DNA of 64,000 bases from Streptosporangium roseum DSM 43021 (GCF_000024865.1 NC_013595.1:5208001-5272000), one strand, 5' to 3'; shown: positions 27,195-36,384, counted from the stretch's first letter. Numbers and translations: made by a program. The notes: generated by a model not told the origin, from the letters alone.

Positions 27195-27904
27195 TGGCGC
27201 TGCTGGAGATCCGCGACCTGCGCGCCGGATACGGCGCGGCCGAAGTGCTGCACGGCGTGGAGCTGACGGTCGAGACGGGCGGCACGACGGCGCTCCTCGG
27301 CGCGAACGGCGCGGGCAAGACGACCACGCTGCGGGCGCTGTGCGGCATGATCCGCCGCCGGGGCGAGATCGTCTTCGACGGCCTCGACATCACAGGCCTG
27401 AGCACCGAACGGATCGCCCGCCTCGGGGTGGCGCACGTCCCTCAGGGGCGCGGTTCGCTGGCCAACCTCAGCGTCCGCGACAACATGATGGTCGGCGCGC
27501 TGCTCCGGCGCGACCGCTCAGCGGTACGCGGCGACCTCGACCGGTGCCTGGCCATGTTCCCGGCGCTGGCCAAGCGCGTCAAAGCGGCAGCCGGCACCAT
27601 GTCTGGCGGCGAGCAGCAGATGCTGGCCATCTGCCGAGCTCTGATGAGCCGTCCGAAGTTGCTGGTCCTCGACGAGCCGTCGCTCGGCCTCGCGCCCGTG
27701 ATCACTCGCCGGGTCTTCGACGCGCTGCTCGGCTTCCGTGCCGAGTGGGGCGTGTCCATGCTGGTCGTCGAGCAGAACGCGAACCTCGCCCTCGGCATGG
27801 CCGATCGGGCGTCCGTGCTCGAATTCGGGCGCGTTGTGGTAGCGGGGCCGGCGGCGGAGATCGCCGGCCGCGACGACGTGCGCCGCGCCTACCTCGGAAC
27901 GTGA
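27194..27904 (+). CDS. Branched-chain-type ABC importer ATPase, LivF-like
   Basis: The 236-residue second ATPase has Walker A GANGAGKTT, signature MSGGEQQMLAICRAL and Walker B LLVLDEPSLGLAP, and ends with AYLGT. The HVPQGRGSLANLSVRDNM segment and LAPVI are diagnostic of LivF/BraG. The ATG at 27194 overlaps the livG-like stop. It pairs with the LivG-like subunit to energise the LivH/LivM-like permeases. Confidence 0.93.
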   Translation: MALLEIRDLRAGYGAAEVLHGVELTVETGGTTALLGANGAGKTTTLRALCGMIRRRGEIVFDGLDITGLSTERIARLGVAHVPQGRGSLANLSVRDNMMVGALLRRDRSAVRGDLDRCLAMFPALAKRVKAAAGTMSGGEQQMLAICRALMSRPKLLVLDEPSLGLAPVITRRVFDALLGFRAEWGVSMLVVEQNANLALGMADRASVLEFGRVVVAGPAAEIAGRDDVRRAYLGT

Positions 27905-27915
27905 GGTACCTTCCG

Positions 27916-28794
27916 ATGCACGCACTTCAGCAGGTCATCGATGGGATGACCACTGGTTCGATCTACGGTGCGCTAGCACTGGCTCTCGTGCTGGTCTATC
28001 GATCCACGGGAATGATCAATTTCGCCCAGGGGCAGATGGCCGTGCTGTCGACTTATCTGGCCTGGGCGATGACACAGGCGGACGTTCCGATCGTGCTGGC
28101 CGTCGTCCTGGCGATTTTCATCGCGATCCTCGTCGGGGCCGGTGTCGAGCGATTGCTGATCCGCCGCTTCGAGGGGCGCGACCACCTCACCACGATCATC
28201 GTCACCGTCGGCCTCCTGACCACGTTCAACGGTGTGGTGATCTGGATTTGGGGCGCGGACCTGAAAACGATCCCCTCGCTGTTTCCGGAACGCGACCTCA
28301 GTGTCGGCGCGATGCACTTCACCTTGCAGGACATCGGCATCGTGGGCGTGTTGATCGCGGTCATCCTCGTCATGCAAGCCCTGTTCCGGGGCACGCGGCT
28401 GGGGCTGGCGCTGCGGGCCGTCGCCGACAATCCGCAGTCGAGCGCGTTGTCCGGGCTGCCGATCGGTGTGCTGCTGATGACGGGCTGGGCGCTGGCGGGG
28501 GCGGTCGGCAGTCTGGGCGGCGTGCTGATCGCGCCGAAGATCTCGCTGCAGCCCGGCATGCTCGACAACGTCCTGATCTACGCGGTGGCGGCGGCGATTC
28601 TCGGAGGACTCGACAGCCCGATCGGCGCCATCGTCGCCGCTTGGACACTCGGCATCGCGCAGAACCTGGCCGGCACCTACATCCCGCTGGTGGGAACCGA
28701 CCTGCAGATCGCGGTCCCGCTTGTGATCATGGCGGTCGTGCTCCTGATCCGGCCGCAGGGCCTGTTGGGGCGAAAGGAAGTGATGCGGGTATGA
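27916..28794 (+). CDS. Branched-chain-type ABC importer permease, LivH-like
   Basis: The 292-residue permease starts MHALQQVIDGMTTGSIYGAL and has about eight hydrophobic segments. The conserved family signatures YRSTGMINFAQGQM near the N-terminus and RAVADNPQSSALSGLPI before the coupling region are visible. The ATG at 27916 has GAGGT 8 nt upstream; an in-frame GTG at 27901 overlaps the previous stop. Substrates of this family include amino acids but also urea, benzoate-like acids and amides, which suits the downstream ring-cleavage genes. Confidence 0.92.
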   Translation: MHALQQVIDGMTTGSIYGALALALVLVYRSTGMINFAQGQMAVLSTYLAWAMTQADVPIVLAVVLAIFIAILVGAGVERLLIRRFEGRDHLTTIIVTVGLLTTFNGVVIWIWGADLKTIPSLFPERDLSVGAMHFTLQDIGIVGVLIAVILVMQALFRGTRLGLALRAVADNPQSSALSGLPIGVLLMTGWALAGAVGSLGGVLIAPKISLQPGMLDNVLIYAVAAAILGGLDSPIGAIVAAWTLGIAQNLAGTYIPLVGTDLQIAVPLVIMAVVLLIRPQGLLGRKEVMRV

Positions 28795-29837
28795 CCCGCT
28801 TGACGAACACCGTCCGGCCCTCGTGGCGGGAGAGCCTCGCCGATCGGCGGGCGACCAGATGGGTCGCGGGCATCGCCGTCGCCGCCGCCGCCGTCGCGAT
28901 CCCTTTCAACGCCTCGCCTTACACCAACCTCCAGCTCACGCTGGTGATCGCGCTGGCCGTGGCGATCCGCGGGATCGACGTGCTGACCGGGTACGCGGGT
29001 CAGGTGACGCTGGGGCAGAGTGCGTTCTTCGGCATCGGCGCCTACGTGGGCGCCTACGGCTTTGCCCACGGCTGGCCGGCCGTGGGCGGCCTCCTGCTCG
29101 CACCGATCCTGTGCGCGGTGGCCGGGGTGATCGTGGCCATTCCAGCCGTGCGGCTGCGGGGATTCGCCTTCGGGGTGATCACGCTGGCCCTACCCGTCGT
29201 CGTCGTCCCGCTCGCCATCCGGCTGGAAGGAGTGACCGGAGGCGCCGTCGGGCTGGCGGTGAGCACGATCTCGGCGCCGAGCTGGAGCGGATTGGCCGAT
29301 GACCAGTGGCAGTACCTGCTCGTGCTCGCCATCGGGGCCGTGATGTTCCTGCTGGCGCGCAATCTGCTGGCCGGCCGGGTGGGCCGGGCCCTGACGCTGA
29401 TCCGGACCAGTGAGATCGCCGCCTCGTCGGTGGGAATACCCGTACAGCGCTACAAGATCCTCGCCTTCGCGATCGCCTCGGCGTACGGGGGAGTTGCGGG
29501 TTGGCTGTACCTCACCGCGGTCCGCTACATCGGCGTCGACTCCCTCGCGCTCACGTTGTCGATATCGATGCTCGTCGCCCTCGTCGTCGGGGGCGTGCGC
29601 AGCCCGCTCGGCTGTGTGATCGGAGCGGCCTTCTACATTCTTGTCCCGAACATCACGGATCGGGCCACGCCTGGGCGCTCCGCGCTGTTCTTCGGCGTCG
29701 CTCTGCTGATCGTGCTGCTCATGGTGCCGGGTGGGATCAGCGGAGCGCTGCGGGCCGCCTGGTCCAGGCTGATCATGACGCGCCGTCCAGCGGAATCGAT
29801 CCCCGCGGCGCCTGCTGAGCAACGCGTGATCACCTGA
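28791..29837 (+). CDS. Branched-chain-type ABC importer permease, LivM-like
   Basis: The 348-residue permease has about ten membrane segments and the LivM signatures DVLTGYAGQVTLGQSAFFGI and IRTSEIAASSVGIPVQRYKI. The coupling segment and the C-terminal membrane pair are complete. It overlaps the livH-like stop by four bases (ATGA). A 154 bp gap follows, containing the TATATT box at 29871 and possibly a secondary promoter, before the binding-protein gene. Confidence 0.92.
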   Translation: MTRLTNTVRPSWRESLADRRATRWVAGIAVAAAAVAIPFNASPYTNLQLTLVIALAVAIRGIDVLTGYAGQVTLGQSAFFGIGAYVGAYGFAHGWPAVGGLLLAPILCAVAGVIVAIPAVRLRGFAFGVITLALPVVVVPLAIRLEGVTGGAVGLAVSTISAPSWSGLADDQWQYLLVLAIGAVMFLLARNLLAGRVGRALTLIRTSEIAASSVGIPVQRYKILAFAIASAYGGVAGWLYLTAVRYIGVDSLALTLSISMLVALVVGGVRSPLGCVIGAAFYILVPNITDRATPGRSALFFGVALLIVLLMVPGGISGALRAAWSRLIMTRRPAESIPAAPAEQRVIT

Positions 29838-29991
29838 CCGCAGACCTTGCCGCACCTCTACTCAAAAGCTATATTCAATACATCGAAAACATCTTTACGA
29901 TGCTCGATGTGCTCACGCTCCCATCCCCCGAACCCGACGAGACGAAGGCCTCCTCCGGGCTTGGCGTACGAAGGTTCCTTCCACCTCCGGA

Positions 29992-31245
29992 GTGATCTCG
30001 TTGGCACTGTTCACGCGAAACCTGGCGCTGACCGTCGGCACGGCAGGGTTGCTCATGCTCGCGGCCTGCGGCCGCGACGCCGGTACGGCCGGGACGACCA
30101 TCTCCAGCGATCCCGGCATCACTGACACGACCATCACAATCGGCACGAGCCTGCCACTGTCCGGGCCGCTGGCGAGCGCGGGCGAGGCCACGTTGGCGGC
30201 TTCGCAGGCGTACTTCGCCCGCGTCAACGCGCAGGGCGGGGTCAAGATGGGCGACGGCAAGACCCGCACCATCAAGTATGTGTACTACGACGACGCCTAC
30301 GATCCCGCCAAGAGCGTGCAGAACTACCAGCGTCTGGTTCACCAGGACGCGGTGTTCGCGGTGTTCCAGCCGCTCGGCACCGGACCCAACCTGGCGATCA
30401 TGCCGCGTGCGAACGCCGACAAGGTCCCGCACCTGTACGTGCACTCGGGCTCGGAGAAGTTCAGCGACCGCGCGAAGAACCCGTGGACGGTCGGATGGGG
30501 GCCGACGCCCATCTCCGAAGGAGAGACGTACGGCAAATACCTGGCGGCGCGGAACAAGCCGATGACGGTCGCCGTGCTCAGACAGAACGATGATCTCGGG
30601 CAGGGCTATCTGACGGGCCTGCAGGCCGGCATCAAGGGCTCCAAAGTCGAGATCGTGAAGATCGCCACGTACGGCCGCACCGACTCGACCGTGGACAGCC
30701 AGATCTCCGCCCTGGCGAGCACCAAAGCCGACGTGCTGTACATGGGCGTGGTGATCCCACCGCTCATGATCAGCGGCATCAAGCACGCAGGCACGCTCGG
30801 CTGGTCGCCGGAGATCTACATGGTGAACAACACCGCCGACATCAGTGGAATCCTCAAGCTGGGCAAGCTGACCGGCCTCGACGACCTGTACACCGCGTCC
30901 TTCATCAAGGCCGCGGACGACCCGCAGTGGCAGGACGACGCCGGCGTCAAGGGGTACCTGGAGAGCATCAAGGAGTATCCCAAGGCGTTCGGCAACCTGG
31001 TGAACGGCGAGATCTCCTACGGCGAGGCCCAGACGCTGGTGGCCACGCTGGAGCAGACCAAGGCGCCGACCCGGCAGGCCCTGATGGACGCGGTCCGCAC
31101 GCTGGCCCACGCCCCGGCCGTCGATGTCCTCATGCCGGGTGTCACGCTCGACGCCACCGACGCCACCGCCCCCCCGGTGCACGGACAGGTCGTCCAGCAC
31201 TTCGACGGCACGTCCTGGCGGACGGTCAAGGAAAAGGCGGAGTGA
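29992..31245 (+). CDS. Branched-chain-type ABC importer substrate-binding lipoprotein
   Basis: The 417-residue protein has a lipoprotein signal peptide with lipobox LMLAAC (Cys26), so it is anchored outside the membrane. The mature part is a Peripla_BP_6 fold: ITIGTSLPLSGPLASAGEAT, then VFAVFQPLGTGPNLAIMP and the second lobe with ADVLYMGVVIPPLMISGI. The start is GTG 29992 or TTG 30001; GGAG favours the latter. It should bind the substrate for the LivGFHM-like complex. Its stop is followed within 6 bp by the creatininase-fold gene. Confidence 0.9.
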   Translation: MISLALFTRNLALTVGTAGLLMLAACGRDAGTAGTTISSDPGITDTTITIGTSLPLSGPLASAGEATLAASQAYFARVNAQGGVKMGDGKTRTIKYVYYDDAYDPAKSVQNYQRLVHQDAVFAVFQPLGTGPNLAIMPRANADKVPHLYVHSGSEKFSDRAKNPWTVGWGPTPISEGETYGKYLAARNKPMTVAVLRQNDDLGQGYLTGLQAGIKGSKVEIVKIATYGRTDSTVDSQISALASTKADVLYMGVVIPPLMISGIKHAGTLGWSPEIYMVNNTADISGILKLGKLTGLDDLYTASFIKAADDPQWQDDAGVKGYLESIKEYPKAFGNLVNGEISYGEAQTLVATLEQTKAPTRQALMDAVRTLAHAPAVDVLMPGVTLDATDATAPPVHGQVVQHFDGTSWRTVKEKAE

Positions 31246-31250
31246 CCACG

Positions 31251-32048
31251 ATGTCTTATTCGATCTTCGAGGACACCATGGCCGAGATGACCGGGCAGGA
31301 GCTTGAGGCCGCCGCGCTGCGCAGACCGCCGGTGCTCCTGCCGCTGGGCGTCATCGAGGCGCACGGTCCGCACCTGCCGCTCGGCACCGACGTGTACGGC
31401 TCGTACCTGCTGTGCAAGCTCACCCGGCGGCGACTCGCCGAACGTGGTGTGGAGAGCCTCATCGCGCCCCCGTACTACTGGGGGATCAACTTCGTCACGG
31501 GCGCCTTCCCAGGATCGTTCCGGGTGCGCCGCGAGATCGCGGAAGGGCTGCTGTCCGACATTCTCGACACCATCCTCGGCACCGGCTTCACCCGCGTCTT
31601 CCTCGTCAACCACCAGGGCGACATCCGGCACAAGCAGATGGTGGCCGATGTCGTGCGGAGCAAGAACGCCGACGGTCACACCGGCGTCCAGTGGCTCGAC
31701 GACGGATCATCGCTCGCGCGCCTGGAGCAGACCGGTGACGAGCCGATGTGGCGGCTGTACGATCCGCCGGAACGGTGGCGCGGAGGGCTGAAGACGCACG
31801 GCGGAGAGACCGAGACGGCGCTGGTCGGGCGGTACTTCCCCGAGCTCGTCAACTGGGACGAGCAGGAGCACCTGGCCCCGGCGAACCTGTCCGCGCGCGA
31901 ACTGGCGGAATGGCGCAGGGGCGAGGAGCATGCGCCGAAGGTGACGCCCCTGGCCTACCACGGCAGCCCGCACCCGCCCTACGACGAGTGGCGCTATTAC
32001 GACCACCACGCCAAGGCCATGGCCGATGCCGTGGCCGCGGACAACTGA
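31251..32048 (+). CDS. Creatininase-family amidohydrolase
   Basis: The 265-residue protein has the creatininase metal-binding signature LPLGVIEAHGPHLPLGTD (Glu36, His38, Asp47) and NHQGD near residue 123, with a further Glu in HGGETETALV. The family hydrolyses cyclic or open amides (creatinine, formamides, peptidyl modifications) in the cytosol. The ATG at 31251 has AAGGCGGAG 8 nt upstream. In this locus it probably opens a lactam or an amide generated in the pathway; the actual substrate is unknown. Confidence 0.85.
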   Translation: MSYSIFEDTMAEMTGQELEAAALRRPPVLLPLGVIEAHGPHLPLGTDVYGSYLLCKLTRRRLAERGVESLIAPPYYWGINFVTGAFPGSFRVRREIAEGLLSDILDTILGTGFTRVFLVNHQGDIRHKQMVADVVRSKNADGHTGVQWLDDGSSLARLEQTGDEPMWRLYDPPERWRGGLKTHGGETETALVGRYFPELVNWDEQEHLAPANLSARELAEWRRGEEHAPKVTPLAYHGSPHPPYDEWRYYDHHAKAMADAVAADN

Positions 32049-32060
32049 TCGGAGAGGAAC

Positions 32061-32939
32061 ATGGCCGAGATATCTCTCGCCGTCGCCGCCAGCCACGCGC
32101 CGGGGCTGACCGGATGGTTCGACATGGCGCCGGAGGACGACCGGCGTGTCGTGAACCAGGCGTACACCGCGATCCGGGAGGCCATCGTGGCGTCCGCGAT
32201 CGACGTGCTCGTGATCGTCGGGAACGACCACGTCGCGAACCACCGGGTCGGTGCCGGCGTCGACTTTACCTTCGGCCTCGCTGATCGCCACCGCGGGCCG
32301 GACGAGTGGTTCAAGCCGTGGTTGCGGGTCCCCGACTACGACATCCCCGGTGCCCCCGATGTCGCCTCCGCACTCTTCGACCGGCTGCGCGGCGCGACGA
32401 GCGTGAACGTCGCCGGCGCGCGGGAGAACCTGCGCTTCGACGACAACATCTCCGTGCCGGTCACCAAGACGGGGCTGGCGGAGACGGGAGTACGACTCGT
32501 TCCCATCCTGCAGAACTGCACTATTCCGCCCGTACCAGATGAGCGAGCGTGTTATGCCTTCGGCGTGGCGCTCGGTGAGGCGATCCGCACGGGATTGCCG
32601 GGTGATCTACGGGTCGGTCTGTTCGGGTCGGGCGGACTCAGCCACGAGCCGGGCGGCCCCCGCTATCTGGAGATCGACGAGAAGTTCGATCACTGGTGGA
32701 TGAACATGCTGGAGGCCGGCGACCATGAGAAGGTCCTGGCCGAGGCGACCTTCGACCGGATGGAGCAGGCAGGTTCCGGCGGAACCTCCGAGCTGCTGTC
32801 CTGGATCGTGGTCATGGGGGCCATCGGCGAGCGGCCGTGCACGTCGCTGGGCTACGTCGCCTTCGACGAGTGGCGCTGCGGCGTCGGCGCGGTGCGCTGG
32901 GACATGACCCGGCCCAGCGACAAGACAGAGGTGAAGTGA
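32061..32939 (+). CDS. Class III extradiol ring-cleavage dioxygenase, catalytic (LigB-type) subunit
   Basis: The 292-residue protein fits the LigB superfamily. An N-terminal ASHAPGL gives the first Fe(II) His, VIVGNDHVANH gives the second His with the acid-base region, and FGSGGLSHEPGGP is the conserved loop before the C-terminal Glu ligand. The family cleaves catechol-type rings next to the hydroxyls with O2 (protocatechuate 4,5-, gallate, 2-aminophenol and aminobiphenyldiol dioxygenases). The small subunit is encoded by the next, overlapping gene. It does not match one substrate class clearly enough to name. Confidence 0.85.
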   Translation: MAEISLAVAASHAPGLTGWFDMAPEDDRRVVNQAYTAIREAIVASAIDVLVIVGNDHVANHRVGAGVDFTFGLADRHRGPDEWFKPWLRVPDYDIPGAPDVASALFDRLRGATSVNVAGARENLRFDDNISVPVTKTGLAETGVRLVPILQNCTIPPVPDERACYAFGVALGEAIRTGLPGDLRVGLFGSGGLSHEPGGPRYLEIDEKFDHWWMNMLEAGDHEKVLAEATFDRMEQAGSGGTSELLSWIVVMGAIGERPCTSLGYVAFDEWRCGVGAVRWDMTRPSDKTEVK

Positions 32940-33268
32940 TGGCGCTGGAGCACTTCCGGCCGCAACTGCGGACCAACGATCTCGTGCAAGACCTGAAGTG
33001 GAATGACGAGCTGCGAACCCGCTTCGAGGAATCCGAGGCGACGGTGCTGGCCGAGTACCCGCTCACCGAGGAGGAGCGGGAGGCGATCCGCACCCGTGAC
33101 TTCCGCCGGCTGTACGAGTTGGGGCTGCACCCGTACCTGCTCAGCCAGCTCGCCCGTCTGCTGTTCGGCACCGGTGAGAAGGCCGGCACGTCCGCGCCGG
33201 CGATGGCGCTCATCCGATCACTACTCGGAGACGAGTACGAGCAGTACATGGGGAACCGGAGTGGTTGA
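32939..33268 (+). CDS. Extradiol dioxygenase small (LigA-type) subunit
   Basis: The 109-residue all-helical protein contains FRRLYELGLHPYLLSQLARL, the typical LigA-type segment that caps the active site of the catalytic subunit. Its ATG overlaps the LigB-type stop (TGATG), so the subunits are made together. The C-terminus overlaps the start of the amidohydrolase gene by eight bases. Alone it has no catalytic residues. Confidence 0.8.
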   Translation: MALEHFRPQLRTNDLVQDLKWNDELRTRFEESEATVLAEYPLTEEEREAIRTRDFRRLYELGLHPYLLSQLARLLFGTGEKAGTSAPAMALIRSLLGDEYEQYMGNRSG

Positions 33269-34337
33269 GCCGTCCCTGCGCGTCGACGTCGAGGACGGGG
33301 AGACGCGAGCGCGCACCCCGGTGATCGACGTCCATGCGCATGCCATGCCCATGCCGCTGCTGCGGCACCTGGCGCGGGAGGGCCGCGCCGACCTGTCGTC
33401 GCTGGCCGAGCACGCCATCGCCCTCGACCCCCAGATCAGCGGCCTGGCCGGGTGGTCCCGCATCCCCGTGCCCCGAGAGCAGTACGACGTGGCATCCCGG
33501 CTGGCCGCCATGGACGCGACGGGGGTCGACGCGCAGCTCGTCTCGGCACCCCCGTTCGTGGTCGGGTCGATGTGCGAGGACCCCGACCTGGTCATCGACG
33601 TGACACGCCGGGTGAACGACACGCTCGCCCAGTTCGTGGCAGGCGCGCCCGACCGCCTGTTCGGCCTGGCCACGGTGCCGGTCGGGCACCCGGACGCCGC
33701 ACGGGAGCTGGCGCGCTGCCTGGATCAGCTCGGCTTCGCCGGGGCGTCCGTCGGCTCATTCGGCGGCGGGGCCGAGCTCGACGACCCGGTGAACGAGGAG
33801 CTCTGGGGGGAGCTGTCGGCACGCCGGTGCTTCACGCTGCTGCACCCCAGCCGGGCTTCGGCGGCCGAGCGGCTCGCGTCGTACTACCTGGTGCAGTTGC
33901 TCGGGTACCCGGTGGAGACCGCGCTGGCCACCGCACGACTGATCCTGGGCGGTGTCCTGGACCGGCATGATCTGGTCCTGTGCCTGGCGCACGGCGGTGG
34001 TTGTGTCCACGGCGTGGGCGGCCGGCTGAACCTGGGGTGGCGGCGCAAGCCGGCGGCGCGTACCACGCCCGAGCTCCCGGCGGCCTACCTCGCCGGCCTG
34101 TACTACGACACGGCCGTCTTCGACAACAGGGCGCTGTCCCGGCTGATCGAGGATGTCACCGCCGGTCACGTGCTTCTCGGCACCGACATGCCGTTCGACC
34201 TCGCCGATGAGGTGCCGCTTGAGACGATCTCGGAGCTGGGCATGCCGCCGGGCGACGCGGAGGCGATCCTGGGTGGCAACGTGCTGAAGCTGCTGCCGAT
34301 CGATATCCAACCGGCGGCAAGGAGGCTCGTCGGATGA
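33261..34337 (+). CDS. Amidohydrolase family 2 protein (ACMSD-like decarboxylase/hydrolase)
   Basis: About 358 residues from GTG 33261, with GGGGAA 5 nt upstream. Metal ligands typical of the ACMSD group are visible: VIDVHAHAMP (HxH) near residue 25, the His in TLLHPSR, LAHGGG and the Asp in LLGTDMPFD. Family reactions include non-oxidative decarboxylation of 2-amino-3-carboxymuconate semialdehyde, gamma-resorcylate or 3,6-dihydroxypicolinate, and hydration or lactone opening. In a ring-cleavage operon any of these could fit. The product gene is coupled to both neighbours by overlap. Confidence 0.82.
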   Translation: MVEPSLRVDVEDGETRARTPVIDVHAHAMPMPLLRHLAREGRADLSSLAEHAIALDPQISGLAGWSRIPVPREQYDVASRLAAMDATGVDAQLVSAPPFVVGSMCEDPDLVIDVTRRVNDTLAQFVAGAPDRLFGLATVPVGHPDAARELARCLDQLGFAGASVGSFGGGAELDDPVNEELWGELSARRCFTLLHPSRASAAERLASYYLVQLLGYPVETALATARLILGGVLDRHDLVLCLAHGGGCVHGVGGRLNLGWRRKPAARTTPELPAAYLAGLYYDTAVFDNRALSRLIEDVTAGHVLLGTDMPFDLADEVPLETISELGMPPGDAEAILGGNVLKLLPIDIQPAARRLVG

Positions 34338-34945
34338 CCGATCCAGCGACCGGGGTGGCGTTGATCGTCATCGACATGCAGAACGACTACTGTCACCCCG
34401 ACGGTGTCTTCGCGCGCGCGGGCCTCACGGTCGACCGTCTGCCCGAGCTGGTCGACGGCGTCAACACCCTGGTGGCGGCGGCGCGCGCCGGTGGGCGCCC
34501 GATTGTCTGGGTGCGCATGGAGTGGTCCGACGACGACCAAGTGGGGCTTCTGGGCGAGCGAAGCCCGTTCCTGCGACGTGCCGGTCTGCGTGCCGGCACC
34601 TGGGGCAGCGAGCTGCTGTCCAGCCTCGATGCGCGCGGCGATGACATCGCGACCACCAAGCCGCGCTTCAGCGCGTTCTTCGAGACGCCTCTGGAGGACC
34701 TGCTCCGGGAGCGGGGAGTCGGGCGAATCGTCGTCGTGGGCGTACGGACCGATTTCTGCGTCGAGTCGACCGTACGCGACGCCTTTTTCCGCGACCTGGA
34801 GGTCGTCGTCGTGGCCGATGCCGTCGCCGGCTACTTCGAGGAGTTGCATCGCGGGAGCCTGCGGGTGATGGGCACCGTCTTCGCCGACGTGGTGGATCTC
34901 GACGCGGGCACGGCCCTCCTCCGCGACGCCAGTCTGACCATTTAG
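34334..34945 (+). CDS. Isochorismatase-family cysteine hydrolase (amidase)
   Basis: The 203-residue protein has the family's catalytic triad: Asp in LIVIDMQNDYCH, Lys in TTKPRFSAFFETPL and Cys in GVRTDFCVESTVRDAF. The cis-peptide region and the C-terminal helix are present. Members near ring-cleavage genes include maleamate amidohydrolase, N-carbamoylsarcosine amidase and nicotinamidase, all of which release ammonia from an amide. The ATG overlaps the amidohydrolase stop by four bases. It suggests that the substrate or an intermediate carries an amide nitrogen. Confidence 0.85.
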   Translation: MTDPATGVALIVIDMQNDYCHPDGVFARAGLTVDRLPELVDGVNTLVAAARAGGRPIVWVRMEWSDDDQVGLLGERSPFLRRAGLRAGTWGSELLSSLDARGDDIATTKPRFSAFFETPLEDLLRERGVGRIVVVGVRTDFCVESTVRDAFFRDLEVVVVADAVAGYFEELHRGSLRVMGTVFADVVDLDAGTALLRDASLTI

Positions 34946-34962
34946 TACAAAGGAGTGAACAC

Positions 34963-35811
34963 ATGAGTGTGACTACAAACCTGGCATCGGTCACGCGGAC
35001 CGTCGAGGTCGGCGGGATCGCGACAACGGTCATCGACACCGGCGAACCTGCGTCCGGCAGCTCGGCGCCGCCGCTGCTGTTGCTGCACGGGTCCGGCCCG
35101 GGGGTGACCGCGCTGGCGAACTGGCGGCCGATCATCCCCGCCTTCGCGGCATCGCGGCGGGTCATCGCACCGGACCAGCTCGGATTCGGCGGCACGGCCA
35201 CCGGCGAGGCCCGCACGTACGGCCGCGCGTCCTGGACCCGGCACGCGCTGGCGCTGCTCGACGAGCTCGGCATCGACCGGATCGACATCATCGGCAACTC
35301 GATGGGCGGTGCGATCGCGCTCTCGCTCGCGGCTGCGCGCCCCTACCTGTCCCGCCGCATCGTCCTCATGGGCTCCATGGGGATCGCGATGCCGCTGCCC
35401 GACGGCCTCGACGGAGTCTGGCGCTACGAGCCCAGCATCGAGGAGTCGCGCCGCGTCATCGGGCTGTTCGCCCATAACCGCGACCTCATCACTGACGACC
35501 TGGTCCAGATGCGGTACGAGGCGAGCATCCGGCCGGCCGTCCGCGACTCGTGGCAGGCCATGTTCCCGCCGCCGCGCCAGCGCTGGGTCGACGACCTCGC
35601 TTTGACCGGGGCGGAGCTCAACGCGATCAACCAGCCGGTGCTGCTGGTTCACGGTCGCGACGACAAGGTCGTCCCGTGGAGTTCGTCCGCCGCCCTGCTG
35701 GACCTCCTGCCCGATTCGCGGCTGCACGTCCTGGGCGGCTGTGGACACTGGACGATGATCGAGCGCACGACGGATTTCCTCGCCGTCGTCGAGCCCTTCC
35801 TCGCCGCCTGA
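34963..35811 (+). CDS. Alpha/beta hydrolase, meta-cleavage-product hydrolase type
   Basis: The 282-residue enzyme shows the oxyanion-hole signature LLHGSGPGVTALANW, a hallmark of C-C bond hydrolases such as BphD, MhpC and CarC. The nucleophile is Ser in IGNSMGGAIAL, the acid Asp is in LVHGRDDKVVPW, and the His is in GGCGHWTMIE. The family hydrolyses vinylogous 1,5-diketones from extradiol ring cleavage; some relatives deformylate N-formylmaleamate. The ATG follows AAAGGAG at 8 nt spacing. It is the last gene of the operon and a stem-loop follows. Confidence 0.87.
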   Translation: MSVTTNLASVTRTVEVGGIATTVIDTGEPASGSSAPPLLLLHGSGPGVTALANWRPIIPAFAASRRVIAPDQLGFGGTATGEARTYGRASWTRHALALLDELGIDRIDIIGNSMGGAIALSLAAARPYLSRRIVLMGSMGIAMPLPDGLDGVWRYEPSIEESRRVIGLFAHNRDLITDDLVQMRYEASIRPAVRDSWQAMFPPPRQRWVDDLALTGAELNAINQPVLLVHGRDDKVVPWSSSAALLDLLPDSRLHVLGGCGHWTMIERTTDFLAVVEPFLAA

Positions 35812-35825
35812 TCAGGTCTCGCGGA

Positions 35826-35842
35826 CAGCGGGCGGCCCGCTG
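35826..35842 (+). terminator. Stem-loop at the end of the ring-cleavage operon
   Basis: CAGCGGG-CGG-CCCGCTG forms a perfect 7-bp stem with a three-base loop, 15 bp after the hydrolase stop. No T run follows. Confidence 0.55.
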
Positions 35843-35943
35843 GGATCGTTCCATCCTGAATCCGCAGGTCGGGGGTCTGGTGCGATCGGGTGAGGGGGTG
35901 CTCGCCCTGCTCGGTGGCGGTGGTCATGCTCGGAGATCGTTTG

Positions 35944-36384
35944 TCATCGGCTGGACTCGAGTTTCGTCAGGACGAGCAGGGCGCGCAGCAGGGTGATGGC
36001 GCAGGCGGGGTTGATCCGGGCGTAGCGTTGGACGGTGCCACGTGCCAGCCCGAGTTGGCGTGCGATCGGCTTGATGCCGTAGCCCTGCGCGAGAAGCTCC
36101 TGGACCAGGGCATAGCGCTCGCGGATCCGCGCGTTCAGCCGGGTCTCCATCTCGATTCCAGCCGTGACGGGGTGCGGTGCTTGCTCGTGCTCGGCGTCTT
36201 CGGCCTGCCCAGTTGGTGGGGCGGGCTCGCGCAGGCAGGCGCGATGGTGGATGACGCACTTCTCGACGGCTTTGATGAGGTTGTTGGGCCGGGCCGGGGC
36301 GCCCTGCCGGGATTGCTTCCGGCGGGTTTCCCCGACCCGCCCACCGAACCCGCCGTGCCCATTACTGAGCAACGGGCTCTCCAC
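35944..36384 (-). pseudogene. ISL3-family transposase, internal/C-terminal remnant
   Basis: The reverse frame contains NLIKAVEKCVIHHRACLREP and RLNARIRERYALVQELLAQG followed by PIARQLGLARGTVQRYAR. The second part is the internal helix-turn-helix insertion of ISL3-type transposases, and the first is the helix preceding it. The catalytic DDE part and the rest of the element are absent; the frame ends in unrelated codons near 35944. It is a remnant between the catabolic operon and IS1182. Confidence 0.65.
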
